A DNA stretch of 64,000 nt from RGIG6165 sp045538835. Lineage in GTDB: Bacteria > Bacillota > Clostridia > Oscillospirales > Feifaniaceae. The stretch's first letter is position 1; each line of letters begins with the position of its first letter. The stretch lies in NCBI GenBank assembly GCA_045538835.1, contig JAZQEF010000011.1, positions 62,001 to 126,000 of the forward strand. The letters are read 5' to 3'. Made by a program: the position numbers and the translations under genes. The notes below the pieces were generated by a model. It did not search any database, had not been told where the DNA came from, and worked only from the letters and a program-made list of their open reading frames with translations. Positions 50,508-59,484 of the stretch are shown here, one piece after another.

Positions 50508-51497
50508 TTACTCCTTGGGAAGAAAATCTGTAAAATTGGGAATTTCGGGTGTGCTGTCATATGTGGGAAGTTCATCTTCATCTTTTTCACCGTCAGTTAT
50601 CGATGTGATAAATGATGTGTATGATGCAAGGAAGTAGGGCAGAACATAGATATACAGTATGCCGAGAGTCAGCATAGATAAAAGTTCCCAACCCACAAAT
50701 GAAAGAATGAACAAAAATGATTCAAAACGGTGCTTCTTCATTGCGGCAACAGACTGCTTTACTGAAGCATATGCCCCGCCGCCTCTAACAAATATCACAG
50801 GTGCCGCAAGGTATTTCATCACGAACACCGTAAGGAATATAAGTGATATGAGATACAGCGCAAAAAGGACGAGCAGTGTAATAAGAACAGTTTCGATAGC
50901 AACGGCGTTTATTATAAGAAGTGCGACCGTCACACCTATGATTACGCCCCATACGGCAACAAAAAGTGCGGTCCAGAGTGCCGAGAAGAGGTATATCAGA
51001 AGATATAAACCGAAAGTGCCAAAAAATCTTTTTACTGATGAGAAGAGCGAGAACATATCGCCTATCTTGGGTGTATCGCCGTCAGTCATTGTAAGATAGA
51101 ACTTGCATATTCCAAACATAAGCGGAATCAGAAGAACTATCATAAGGACAGCAAAGCCCCATATTATGCCTGTGCCGAGTGGCGAAGTATGAGCAGGTTT
51201 TATCTCTTCAAAGACTTCAAAAGCAAGTCTTCCTTCGTTTTCCAGAATGTACATAAAACGGTTTAATTGCGCTTCAAGCGTTGCCGTATCAACAACGGAT
51301 GTATGTATACCGCTTGGTGTGACAGCAATTTCATAGTCTGCGGGACTTGCCGCATAAAGCGTTCCTGCCATAAGTGCCGCTATACCGAGTATGATTGCAA
51401 GTAATATCAGCCAGACTGCAATGCTTTTACCCCAATTACCTTTGAGGGACAGACGGGCATTTTTCTTTGCCGATTTACGCCTTTGTGAATAAGTCAT
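50508..51497 (-). CDS. DUF975 family integral membrane protein
   Basis: The N-terminus (RRKSAKKNARLSLKGNWGKS) and about six hydrophobic segments match DUF975, a multi-span family common in Clostridia and without known function. A loop of about 70 residues after the first span probably lies outside. The last span (FVGWELLSMLTLGILYIYVLPYFLA) is followed by an acidic tail. It is the first gene of the seven-gene operon, 8 bp before metG. A TATAAT-like AT-rich leader precedes it. Confidence 0.85.
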   Translation of the reverse strand: MTYSQRRKSAKKNARLSLKGNWGKSIAVWLILLAIILGIAALMAGTLYAASPADYEIAVTPSGIHTSVVDTATLEAQLNRFMYILENEGRLAFEVFEEIKPAHTSPLGTGIIWGFAVLMIVLLIPLMFGICKFYLTMTDGDTPKIGDMFSLFSSVKRFFGTFGLYLLIYLFSALWTALFVAVWGVIIGVTVALLIINAVAIETVLITLLVLFALYLISLIFLTVFVMKYLAAPVIFVRGGGAYASVKQSVAAMKKHRFESFLFILSFVGWELLSMLTLGILYIYVLPYFLASYTSFITSITDGEKDEDELPTYDSTPEIPNFTDFLPKE

Positions 51498-51566
51498 ATA
51501 AATCTCCTATAAATTATAGTTATCTATATTTTATTATTATTTCTTATAAAATACAATAGTATAAAT

Positions 51567-51600
51567 AAAAAAGTGCCGTTTTTTGAAACGGCACTTTTTA
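51567..51600 (-). terminator. Terminator of the rpmH-rsmG operon
   Basis: A 15-bp stem of the type AAAAGTGCCGTTT / AAACGGCACTTTT is flanked by A and T runs. It lies just beyond the rsmG stop. Confidence 0.9.
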
Positions 51601-52230
51601 TAAAGGCTTCTTTTTTATCTCACTCCATCTGCGAGGATATTTCAAGGGAGTGGGGGCGATTTTATCAATAATTATCAGAGTGTGAACGGTGCCGTCGGAA
51701 AGTGTCGGTCTGTGAATCGCCTTAATTTCTGCACCAAGTATAGTCAAGGCATTTTTTGCGCTTTCAATTTCACCCTCACAGTCTTTTGCTTTCATTGCGA
51801 TGAATATGCCGCCGATTTTGACAAAGGGAAGACAGAGTTCGCAAAGCGCAGGAAGCGCGGTTACACCTCTTGAAACTGCGACATCATAAGTCTCTCTTAA
51901 TTCTTGCGCCGCCTCTTCTGCGCGTGCACAAAGTGTCTGCAGAGGAAGTGAAAATTCATCTGCAGTTTCCTGCACAAAGGCAAGTTTTTTTGCCGTGGAA
52001 TCAAGCGCTGTTACAAAAATGTCTTCTCTCGCCATTGCAATGGGTAGTGCGGGAAAGCCGCCGCCCGTGCCCACGTCAATGACCTTTGCGCCCTGCGGAA
52101 TATGTTCACAGAGCGTTAAAGAGTCTTCAATATGAAGTACCATAACGGCGTCTTTTTGTGTAATGGCGGTCAAATTCAGTCTTGTGTTTGCTGTAATAAG
52201 CTTTTCTGCCAGCGCTTCGTAGTTTTTCAT
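51598..52230 (-). CDS. rsmG: 16S rRNA (guanine-N7)-methyltransferase G
   Basis: It methylates G527 of 16S rRNA (E. coli numbering). The SAM-binding motif is KVIDVGTGGGFPALPIA, with TALDSTAKKLAFVQ and SRGVTALPALCELCLPFV following. The 210-aa length is slightly short. It overlaps mnmG by 4 bp and is the last gene of the operon. Loss of this enzyme in other bacteria gives low-level streptomycin resistance. Confidence 0.95.
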   Translation of the reverse strand: MKNYEALAEKLITANTRLNLTAITQKDAVMVLHIEDSLTLCEHIPQGAKVIDVGTGGGFPALPIAMAREDIFVTALDSTAKKLAFVQETADEFSLPLQTLCARAEEAAQELRETYDVAVSRGVTALPALCELCLPFVKIGGIFIAMKAKDCEGEIESAKNALTILGAEIKAIHRPTLSDGTVHTLIIIDKIAPTPLKYPRRWSEIKKKPL

Positions 52231-54083
52231 CTTTGTGTCTCCAGATATATGAGAAGTACCGATATGTCGGCAGGGTTTACGCCCGATATTCGCGATGCCT
52301 GTCCCAGCGTTTTGGGACGAAATTCGCTTAGTTTCTGTCTTGCTTCAAGGCGAAGCCCCGAAATTTCAAGGTAATTTATATCTTCGGGCAGTTTTCTGTT
52401 TTCAAGTTTCGAATTTTCCTTTACCTCGGACAACTGACGCTTGATATAACCTTCATATTTTATGGTTATTTCAACTTCTTCACACACATAGTCGGGAAGT
52501 GACGGTCTGCCCTTGTCAAAGGGCGCAAGCCCCTTATATGAAAGTTGAGGCCTTTTTATAAGGTCGGACAGTCTTGCGCCCGATACAGTTTCCGCCGTAC
52601 CGCAGGAAACAAGATATTGTGACAATTCCTTGCTTGGAGGTATCACAACATTCTGAATACGCTCAATTTCCAGGTCAATAAGAGCCTGTTTTCGTAAATA
52701 ACGCTGATATTTTTCCTCAGATACAAGACCTATCTCGTAGCCTAAAGGCGTAAGTCGTGCATCTGCATTATCCTGTCTTAAAAGAAGTCTGTATTCACTT
52801 CTTGAAGTCATCATTCTGTATGGTTCGCAGGTACCTTTTGTCACAAGGTCATCAATGAGAGTGCCGATGTAACTGCCGCTTCGCTCAAAAACAATGGCTT
52901 CTTTTCCCTGCACTTGTCTTGCGGCATTTATACCTGCCACAAGTCCCTGCGCCGCAGCCTCCTCATAGCCTGAGGTGCCGTTAAACTGGCCTGCTCCGTA
53001 AAGACCTTTTATGTTCTTGAATTCAAGAGTTGCCGAAAGCGCGGTCGGATCGCAAAGGTCGTATTCAATAGCATATGCAGGGCGCATAAATTCACAGTGT
53101 TCAAGACCTTTCACTGAACGGTACATATCAAGTTGTACATCAATAGGCATTGAAGAAGAAAAGCCTTGAATATACATCTCCTCGCTGTCGAGCGCGACAG
53201 GTTCAACAAAAAACTGGTGTCTTTCCTTATCAGCAAATCTAACCACTTTGTCCTCTATCGACGGACAGTATCGGGGACCGACGCCCTTGACCAGACCGCT
53301 GTAAAGAGGTGAACGGTCAAGATTTTTTCGAATAATGTTGTGCGTTTTTTCGTTTGTGTAAGTTATGTGGCAGATGACCTTGTTTTTATAGTCTGTCTCA
53401 TCTGCGTTGTCAAATGAAAGAGGTATTATCGGGTCGTCCCCTATCTGTTCTTCAAGTTCCGAAAAGTCTATAGAACGGCGGTTTATACGCGCAGGCGTGC
53501 CTGTTTTAAAGCGCATCATGGGAATACCGAGTCTTTTAAGTGACTCCGATAAAGCGTCAGCCGAGCGGATACCGTCTGGACCCGAGGGTGTAAAAACATC
53601 ACCCACTATCGTCTGTGAATGCAGATATGTGCCGGTTGCTATGATTACTGCATCGCAAGAGTAAAATTCGTGCAGGTCTGTTGTAACTCCGGTTACGTGT
53701 CCGTCTTCTGTGGATATATCTACGATTTCAGCCTGCTTTAGATAGAGGTTTTCGGTCATTTCAAGGACGCGCTTCATATATAAATGATACGCCGTGCGGT
53801 CTATCTGCACACGGGGTGAGTGTATAGCAGGTCCCTTGCCTCTGTTGAGCATACGGCTCTGTATAAAAGTGGCATCGGAAGCCTTTGCCATCTCGCCGCC
53901 GAGAGCATCTATTTCTTTTACCAAATGTCCTTTTGCACTGCCGCCTATACACGGGTTGCAGGGGAGATTTGCGATAGCGCCGTCAAGCGAAAGCGTAAAA
54001 AGTGTCGTGGGGACACCGAGGCGCGCTGATGCAAGTGCTGCCTCTATTCCTGCGTGACCTGCACCAATAACTGCTATATGCAT
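52227..54083 (-). CDS. mnmG: tRNA uridine-5-carboxymethylaminomethyl modification enzyme MnmG
   Basis: With MnmE it installs the cmnm5 group on wobble U34. The FAD-binding GxGxxG motif is VIGAGHAGIEAALASARLG at the N-terminus. CNPCIGGSAKGHLVKEID carries the conserved Cys, and GLYGAGQFNGTSGYEEAAAQG is a further signature. The ATG at 54083 follows AGGTGAG. The product is 618 aa, normal length. It lies 8 bp after mnmE. Confidence 0.97.
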   Translation of the reverse strand: MHIAVIGAGHAGIEAALASARLGVPTTLFTLSLDGAIANLPCNPCIGGSAKGHLVKEIDALGGEMAKASDATFIQSRMLNRGKGPAIHSPRVQIDRTAYHLYMKRVLEMTENLYLKQAEIVDISTEDGHVTGVTTDLHEFYSCDAVIIATGTYLHSQTIVGDVFTPSGPDGIRSADALSESLKRLGIPMMRFKTGTPARINRRSIDFSELEEQIGDDPIIPLSFDNADETDYKNKVICHITYTNEKTHNIIRKNLDRSPLYSGLVKGVGPRYCPSIEDKVVRFADKERHQFFVEPVALDSEEMYIQGFSSSMPIDVQLDMYRSVKGLEHCEFMRPAYAIEYDLCDPTALSATLEFKNIKGLYGAGQFNGTSGYEEAAAQGLVAGINAARQVQGKEAIVFERSGSYIGTLIDDLVTKGTCEPYRMMTSRSEYRLLLRQDNADARLTPLGYEIGLVSEEKYQRYLRKQALIDLEIERIQNVVIPPSKELSQYLVSCGTAETVSGARLSDLIKRPQLSYKGLAPFDKGRPSLPDYVCEEVEITIKYEGYIKRQLSEVKENSKLENRKLPEDINYLEISGLRLEARQKLSEFRPKTLGQASRISGVNPADISVLLIYLETQR

Positions 54084-54091
54084 ATTCTCAC

Positions 54092-55414
54092 CTACTTTCC
54101 TACGCAAAAGTTCTCATAAATTCTGTCGATAAGATCATCGCTGACAGTTTCGCCCGTAATAAGACCAAGTTGGCATAGCGCTTGGTTTATATCAAGTTCA
54201 GCCACTTCGGGATCTATTCCGATTAAAATGGCATCATGGGCACGACTCAGTGCTTCGTAAGCTCGATCAAGCGCCTGTCTGTGTCGGAGATTAGTTATTG
54301 TTTCGCCCATATCCATAGGCGCGGCGCCGAGTGCTTTTTCTTTTATTGCGGAAATGAGTTTTTCCATTCCCTCGCCGCTTTCGGCGCTTATAAGAATTGC
54401 CCCGTCTGGAACAAAAATATGCGCTTTATCGCTTTTGTTTGCGACAATTAAACTGTCACATTCGTGCGCAAGCGCGAGAAGCGCATCATCATTCTCGTCA
54501 CACGGCATTGATGCATCAAAAAGAAAAATAGCAAGTGCGCTGTTTTTAATTTCCTCTTTTGCGCGGTCAATACCGATTTTTTCTACTGTATCTTCACTTT
54601 TGTGGATACCCGCCGTATCGGATAATACGATGGGCAGTCCGTCAAGTTCGATGGTTTCGCTGATGACATCTCTTGTCGTGCCTGCAATTTCGGTCACAAT
54701 ACTGCGGTCACGCCCGATAAGTCTGTTCATCAGCGATGATTTTCCGACATTCGGCTTGCCGCAAAGACATACGGGAAAACCCTCTTTCAAAAATTTGCCC
54801 GTATTGTAGGATGCACGCAGTTTTTCAGTGCGCTGCATAGCCGCCTCTATCATCGGACAGAGTTTTGAGGCATCGGGCGCTTCAATACCCTCTGCAGCAA
54901 AGTCGGCATACACCATAATTTCCGAATCTATGTCTAAAAGTGTCGAGCGAAGTTCGTTTATAACACGGCGAAGCGAGCCGCCTGCCTGCAAAAACGCCTC
55001 TTTTGCGGAAAGAGTGCTCTTTGCCGTGATTATGTCAATGACCGCCTCGCTCTGCGACATATCCATTTTCCCGTTTAAAAAGGCGCGTTTTGTAAATTCG
55101 CCCCTCTCGGCAGGTATCGCACCTGCATCAAGGACTGCTTCAAGCACCCCTCTGAGAACCACAAGACCGCCGTGACAGGAGAACTCTGCCATATCTTCAC
55201 CCGTGTATGAATGAGGTCCTTTAAAAAATGTGCAGAGCGCAGTATCCAGCGTTTCGCCGTTTTTATTTGTTATTCTTCCGTATACGGCAGTACGGTCCTT
55301 AAGCGGTGAGGAGAAAATGCTTTGCGCTATTTTTTCTGCCCCGTCACCTGAAAGGCGCACAAGCCCTATTGCGGCATTTGAAAGTGCCGTTGAAATTGCA
55401 GCAATTACAGCCAT
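54092..55414 (-). CDS. mnmE: tRNA modification GTPase MnmE
   Basis: A potassium-activated GTPase, partner of MnmG. The N-terminal folate-binding domain includes VRLSGDGAEKIAQSIF and the CHGG motif. The G domain is inserted after residue 210 with P-loop GKPNVGKSSLMNRL, VTEIAGTTRDVI, LSDTAGIH and NKSD. The extreme C-terminus is FCVGK, the conserved Cys motif. The 440-aa length is a little under the usual 455. Confidence 0.97.
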   Translation of the reverse strand: MAVIAAISTALSNAAIGLVRLSGDGAEKIAQSIFSSPLKDRTAVYGRITNKNGETLDTALCTFFKGPHSYTGEDMAEFSCHGGLVVLRGVLEAVLDAGAIPAERGEFTKRAFLNGKMDMSQSEAVIDIITAKSTLSAKEAFLQAGGSLRRVINELRSTLLDIDSEIMVYADFAAEGIEAPDASKLCPMIEAAMQRTEKLRASYNTGKFLKEGFPVCLCGKPNVGKSSLMNRLIGRDRSIVTEIAGTTRDVISETIELDGLPIVLSDTAGIHKSEDTVEKIGIDRAKEEIKNSALAIFLFDASMPCDENDDALLALAHECDSLIVANKSDKAHIFVPDGAILISAESGEGMEKLISAIKEKALGAAPMDMGETITNLRHRQALDRAYEALSRAHDAILIGIDPEVAELDINQALCQLGLITGETVSDDLIDRIYENFCVGK

Positions 55415-55430
55415 TTTTCCTCCTAATAAC

Positions 55431-55454
55431 TACAGCCCCTTTTGAAAGGGGCTG
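55431..55454 (-). other. Hairpin between jag and mnmE
   Basis: A 10-bp perfect stem, ACAGCCCCTT / AAGGGGCTGT, with loop TTGA lies between the two genes. There is no T run on the minus strand, so it is more likely an mRNA processing or stability element or a weak attenuator than a full terminator. Confidence 0.55.
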
Positions 55455-55461
55455 TCTATAC

Positions 55462-56322
55462 TTATCTTACGTACTTAATTACGACTCTTCTGTTTGGCTC
55501 AGCCCCGATAGAAGCGGTCGTTATATTTTCTGTGTCCTGAAGTGCAGAGTGGATTATTCTGCGTTCATAGGGATTCATTGCATCAAGTGTGATGCTCTTG
55601 TGAGTTTTAATGACCTTATCCGCCTTGTTATGTGCAAGCGCAATAAGTATCTTTTCACGCTTACTGCGGTAGTTTTCGGTATCGAGAGTTACTTTAATAT
55701 AACCGCTCTTACCCTTGTTCACAACAAGACTTGTGAGATACTGGAGCGAATCGAGTGTTTCCCCTCTTCTGCCGATGACAAGTCCCATTCCCTCACCTTC
55801 AAGAAGAAGGTTTACGGCATTATTTTCAGTGTCAGAAGTGACATTAGCCTCAATGCCCATAACGGCAAATACTTCTTTTACAAAATTTACGGCAACTTCT
55901 GCACCTTTTTCCAAAACTTCGGGAGCAACAGGTTTGCTTTCCTTCTTCGGCTTGGGAGCAGGCTCTGCCTTGACCTTTTCGGGCTTGGGAGCCACTTTCT
56001 TTTCTGCTATCTTTTCATCAGCAAGTGTGAAATTCTGCTTGGGAAGCGGCTTTGAAACCTTTTTGGGTGCGGTTTCCTTTTTCTGTCCCTTGGGAGCGAT
56101 CTTTTCGTCAGCAAGTGAAAATTTCTTTTCGGGTTTGGGATCGGCAACTTCCATTGATATTTTGATTTTCGCCTCTGTCTTTATGAGACCGAGGAGTTTG
56201 CTTGTGGGAAATTCTTCAACTTCGTAATTTATGCCGGAATCAACATCAAGACCGAGTTCTTTTGCACCGTTTGCAACAGCCTCGTCGATAGTTTTTCCGG
56301 TAAAGAAATATTCTTTAATCAT
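55462..56322 (-). CDS. jag: RNA-binding protein Jag (KhpB)
   Basis: The N-terminal Jag_N domain (KEYFFTGKTIDEAVANGAKELG) is followed by a Lys/Pro/Ala-rich linker, then a KH domain (about 190-250, with GMGLVIGRRGETLDSLQYL) and an R3H domain (ALAHNKADKVIKTH, MNPYERRIIHSAL). KhpB binds many RNAs and controls cell elongation in streptococci. The linker holds two copies of F(S/T)LADEKIA. The 286-aa length exceeds the usual 210 because of this linker. It overlaps yidC by 8 bp. Confidence 0.95.
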   Translation of the reverse strand: MIKEYFFTGKTIDEAVANGAKELGLDVDSGINYEVEEFPTSKLLGLIKTEAKIKISMEVADPKPEKKFSLADEKIAPKGQKKETAPKKVSKPLPKQNFTLADEKIAEKKVAPKPEKVKAEPAPKPKKESKPVAPEVLEKGAEVAVNFVKEVFAVMGIEANVTSDTENNAVNLLLEGEGMGLVIGRRGETLDSLQYLTSLVVNKGKSGYIKVTLDTENYRSKREKILIALAHNKADKVIKTHKSITLDAMNPYERRIIHSALQDTENITTASIGAEPNRRVVIKYVR

Positions 56323-57364
56323 TTTCGTTTTCTCCGTTTTCTTCTTCAGTCATTTCTTCTGCATCAAGTGTTTCAAGCGGTTTTTTGCCTGCTGCTTTTC
56401 TTGCGGCATTCTTTTTATCGAGTTTTTCCTGTTCTATACGTTCCTGACGTTCTTTCGCAAGTCTTGCTTTTTTGTGTTTTCTCTCAAGAACTGCCTGCTT
56501 TAACTCATATTCAGCGTCGGCAGCAGCCTGCGCGGGAGACATAATAGCATTCAAAAGAAGTGTCTGTAGAATACCGAATACGTTTGAGATTATCCAATAA
56601 AGACCGATACCTGCATTGAACATAAATGTAAATACAAGCGACATACCCGGTCCCATAATGAATATCATAAGATTGTTGTTGCCTTGCTGATTCTGTGATG
56701 TGTACTTTGTCGTCGTCTGCGAAATAAATGTCTGGAGCAGAGATGTGAGGAAAGACACCAGCGGAATGAGGAGGAGAAGATTAAAATTGCTCAGACTCGG
56801 GGTTAAGGTAAGATCCATACCTAAGAAATCGAAATTCGGAACACCCTGGAAAAACTCACCGAGTTCAGTTGCATGTGATGACATTACCTGCATAAGAGAA
56901 ACTTCGCCGTACTGTGGATTTGCAGTAAATCTCTCCATAAGTGCAAGTTCTGCTTCTGTAAGTGAAAGTGACTGTAATTTAGTTACAATATTTGAAATTG
57001 CTTCAGCCGAATAACTTGAAATATATGTCAGCGGCTGCTGAATAACCCTGTACAGAATAAACATAATGGGAAGCTGAATAAGTAAGGGAAGACAGCCGCC
57101 CATGGGGTTGAAACCCTCTTTCTGATAAAACTCCATTACCTTTTGCTGTGCTAAGTTTTTATCATAAGAAAACTTCTTGCGGATAAGCCTCTCTTTAGGC
57201 TGAAGTTTGATCTGTTTGATAGTATTCTTCTGCTGCTTTACACCCAGCGGGAGAAGAAGTACTTTTACTACAAGTGTGAAGAGAATAAGAGCCACACCGT
57301 AGTTGTTGCACAAATTATAAAAATATCTGAGTATTGTGCCGAAAAACTCGTAAATAATGCTCAT
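56315..57364 (-). CDS. yidC: Membrane protein insertase YidC
   Basis: It inserts and folds membrane proteins, with or without SecYEG. The family core is visible: YGVALILFTLVVKVLLLPLG (TM with the cytoplasmic hairpin after it), FNPMGGCLPLLIQLPIMF, an extended loop, then FNLLLLIPLVSFLTSLLQ and further TMs. The C-terminal 70 residues form a basic/acidic tail (RKHKKARLAKERQERIEQ) that may bind ribosomes. It has no lipobox, unlike SpoIIIJ. The 349-aa length is long because of the tail and the loop at about 125-190. Confidence 0.95.
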   Translation of the reverse strand: MSIIYEFFGTILRYFYNLCNNYGVALILFTLVVKVLLLPLGVKQQKNTIKQIKLQPKERLIRKKFSYDKNLAQQKVMEFYQKEGFNPMGGCLPLLIQLPIMFILYRVIQQPLTYISSYSAEAISNIVTKLQSLSLTEAELALMERFTANPQYGEVSLMQVMSSHATELGEFFQGVPNFDFLGMDLTLTPSLSNFNLLLLIPLVSFLTSLLQTFISQTTTKYTSQNQQGNNNLMIFIMGPGMSLVFTFMFNAGIGLYWIISNVFGILQTLLLNAIMSPAQAAADAEYELKQAVLERKHKKARLAKERQERIEQEKLDKKNAARKAAGKKPLETLDAEEMTEEENGENEND

Positions 57365-57591
57365 TTCTTTCTGTCCTTTCTCGGCGGAACAAAGTCTATG
57401 CCGCCTTTAAATAACGGGTTGCAACGCAAAAGCCGCCATATTGCAAGCAGACTGCCCTTTGCCGCCCCGTGAATTTCAATCGCTTCTTTTGCATATTGCG
57501 AACAGGTCGGATAATACCTGCAACAAGCCTTTTTGTGGGGTGATATATGTGCCTGGTAAAACGAGATAAGTTTAATCAGCAGCTTCTTCAT
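57361..57591 (-). CDS. yidD: Membrane protein insertion efficiency factor YidD
   Basis: A 76-aa amphipathic helper protein with the invariant pattern YQAHISPHKKACCRYYPTCS, YAKEAIEIHGAAKG and RCNPLFKGGID. It overlaps yidC by 4 bp and the rnpA end by 20 bp, the usual rnpA-yidD-yidC order. Confidence 0.96.
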   Translation of the reverse strand: MKKLLIKLISFYQAHISPHKKACCRYYPTCSQYAKEAIEIHGAAKGSLLAIWRLLRCNPLFKGGIDFVPPRKDRKK

Positions 57592-57919
57592 TTAATACAC
57601 CAAGTTTCTCAAAAAGGCGGCGCATATCCTCGGTAACCTCTGCACAGGTTGCTGTTATACAGGCAGATTTCGCTGTTATAACAAAATCAAGCCCGCCCTT
57701 AACCTGCGGAGAAAGCGCACGGAAAGCCTCGCGCATCAGACGTTTACATCTGTTGCGCTGGACGGACTTTCGTATTTTTTTCTTACTCACAGTAAGGCCG
57801 AGCCGGTTAACCCCGAGGCGGTTTTTTACAACATAAACTACCACCTTGGAGCCGGGCGCAGAGTTGCCCTTATAATATGCACGACGAAATTCGCGGTTTT
57901 TGTTGATTGTGTTTTTCAT
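57572..57919 (-). CDS. rnpA: Ribonuclease P protein component
   Basis: The protein cofactor of RNase P, which trims pre-tRNA 5' ends. The core RNR motif is seen in KKKIRKSVQRNRCKRLMREA, preceded by FRRAYYKGNSAPGSKVVVYV. At 115 aa it is normal. It overlaps yidD by 20 bp. A hairpin lies between rpmH and rnpA. Confidence 0.97.
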   Translation of the reverse strand: MKNTINKNREFRRAYYKGNSAPGSKVVVYVVKNRLGVNRLGLTVSKKKIRKSVQRNRCKRLMREAFRALSPQVKGGLDFVITAKSACITATCAEVTEDMRRLFEKLGVLNEEAAD

Positions 57920-57933
57920 AACTGCAGGTTATA

Positions 57934-57960
57934 AACAAAAAGACCGAGCTTGTCGGTCTT
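57934..57960 (-). terminator. Leaky terminator between rpmH and rnpA
   Basis: An 8-bp stem (AAGACCGA / TCGGTCTT) is followed on the minus strand by TTTTTGTTT. Partial read-through would yield much more rpmH than rnpA mRNA, fitting the higher need for L34. Confidence 0.75.
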
Positions 57961-57968
57961 AATGAGAC

Positions 57969-58103
57969 TTAGTAAGAGAGTCTTGCTCTGCCCTTTGCTC
58001 TTCTGCGAGCAAGTACTTTTCTGCCGTTTCTTGTTGACATTCTTTTTCTGAAGCCATGAACTTTGCTTCTATGTCTCTTCTTGGGCTGGTATGTTCTTAA
58101 CAT
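57969..58103 (-). CDS. rpmH: 50S ribosomal protein L34
   Basis: This 44-aa, highly basic protein was read directly from the minus strand. It starts MLRTYQPKKRHRSKVHGF, continues RKRMSTRNGRKVLARRRA and ends RARLSY, the textbook L34 pattern. AAAGGAG lies 8 bp before the ATG. It heads the rpmH-rnpA-yidD-yidC-jag-mnmE-mnmG-rsmG operon and has a perfect promoter upstream. Confidence 0.98.
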   Translation of the reverse strand: MLRTYQPKKRHRSKVHGFRKRMSTRNGRKVLARRRAKGRARLSY

Positions 58104-58166
58104 TGTAGCCACTCCTTTCGACTTCTTTTATATAATAATTATAATATTTCTAAAGCTGCACAAACA

Positions 58167-58195
58167 ATTATACATAAAATGCCCCTGCCTGTCAA
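58167..58195 (-). promoter_or_regulatory. Perfect-consensus sigma-A promoter of rpmH operon
   Basis: Minus-strand TTGACA (58190-58195), 17-bp spacer, TATAAT (58167-58172). Both hexamers match consensus fully. Confidence 0.93.
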
Positions 58196-58248
58196 CCAAA
58201 TTTTTTTGAATAAATTTTGACCACATCATATTGGGTATTTATAAAAAG

Positions 58249-59484
58249 TTATACACAAGAAAGATGTTTCCTGACAAGATTTAAAGCGTATGATGCCGAG
58301 TATTCCCGAATATAATTTCGGTCTGCACCGTCACGTGAAACAACATTTTTAAATGTTTTTACTCCGTTTTTATCGGCGATGCCGTACCAGACAGTACCGA
58401 CGGGTTTTTCTTCTGTACCGCCGTCAGGTCCTGCAATACCCGTTACCGATACAGCAATATCTGCGCGGGAGAGTTTGAGTACGCCCTGCGCCATCTCTGC
58501 CGCCGTTTCTGATGATACGGCGCCGTATTTCTCAAGCGTCTGCGCGCTCACACCGAGTACTTTCTCCTTAATTTCATTCGAATAGGAAACAACTCCGCAG
58601 TCAAATACGGCGGAGGCGCCCGGTCTATCTACTATCCGTTTTGCGATGAGACCGCCGGTACAACTTTCGGCGACGGCAAGTTTTTTGTCCTGCCGGGTAA
58701 GAATGTTTATAACGGCGTGTTCAATGTTATCGACATCAACACCGTAGACATCGTCACCCAGAATATTGCAGAGTTCCTCAACGACAGGTGCAGCCATATT
58801 TTCGGCTTCTTCCTTGCTTGCAGCCCTTGCGGTCACCTGCAGCATAACACCGCCGTGTGAGGCGTATATACCGACAGACGGATTTGCCAGGTCATGCGTA
58901 TAATGCGATATCTTTGTCTCGAGCGCACTCTCCCATATACCGAAAAGCCGTATCTGCCTTTTTACTAACGCAGGCTCCCCCGATATTTCGGGAGCGATAT
59001 ATTTATCAAAAATAGGTTTAAGTTCTCTAGGAGGTCCGGGAAGAACATAGACTCTGGTCTTATCTATATCAAGGTAGAAACTTTCGGCACTTCCGTTTTC
59101 GTTGTGAAGCACAGTTGCGTCTACGGGCAGTAAAGCCTGACGGAAATTGTTTTCGGTCAGCGGTGTGCCTGCCTTTGTAATATATTCTGCCACTTTTTTG
59201 CGGCAGGCGGCATCTTCGTAAAGGTCTTTGCCTGCGGCGAGTGCAACGGCATCCCGTGTGACATCGTCGGCAGTAGGACCAAGACCGCCCGTGATAAGGA
59301 TAATGTCATTGGACAGAGCAGACTTTATCGCATCGGCAATTCTGTCTATATTGTCGCCCACAACAGTTTGACGGTAACTCTCCACACCGCACTCCTGAAG
59401 TCTTTTTGCAAGAAATGCGGCATTTGTATTAACGATATTGCCTAAAAGCAGTTCTGTGCCGACTGCGATTATTTCGGCCTTCAT
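58249..59484 (-). CDS. cinA: CinA: nicotinamide-nucleotide amidase / competence-damage protein
   Basis: The N-terminal molybdopterin-binding-like (COG1058) domain begins AEIIAVGTELLLGNIVNTNA and contains LITGGLGPTADDVTRDA and YVLPGPPRELKPIF. The C-terminal PncC-type amidase domain shows AVAESCTGGLIAKRI, SAVFDCGVVSYSNEIK and GIAGPDGGTEEKPVGTVW. It recycles NMN to NaMN and/or hydrolyses ADP-ribose. The 411-aa length is standard. It is the last gene of the desulfurase-thiI-cinA operon and starts on the base where thiI ends. Confidence 0.96.
   Translation of the reverse strand: MKAEIIAVGTELLLGNIVNTNAAFLAKRLQECGVESYRQTVVGDNIDRIADAIKSALSNDIILITGGLGPTADDVTRDAVALAAGKDLYEDAACRKKVAEYITKAGTPLTENNFRQALLPVDATVLHNENGSAESFYLDIDKTRVYVLPGPPRELKPIFDKYIAPEISGEPALVKRQIRLFGIWESALETKISHYTHDLANPSVGIYASHGGVMLQVTARAASKEEAENMAAPVVEELCNILGDDVYGVDVDNIEHAVINILTRQDKKLAVAESCTGGLIAKRIVDRPGASAVFDCGVVSYSNEIKEKVLGVSAQTLEKYGAVSSETAAEMAQGVLKLSRADIAVSVTGIAGPDGGTEEKPVGTVWYGIADKNGVKTFKNVVSRDGADRNYIREYSASYALNLVRKHLSCV

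Noticed and set aside
58249..58257. Canonical DnaA box TTATACACA overlapping the cinA stop
   Set aside because: It is a single isolated match. About two TTATNCACA matches are expected by chance in 64 kb on both strands.
58327..58342. Third parS-like site in cinA
   Set aside because: Only the right half (TCACGTGAAACA) matches; the left arm has four mismatches, so strong ParB binding is unlikely.
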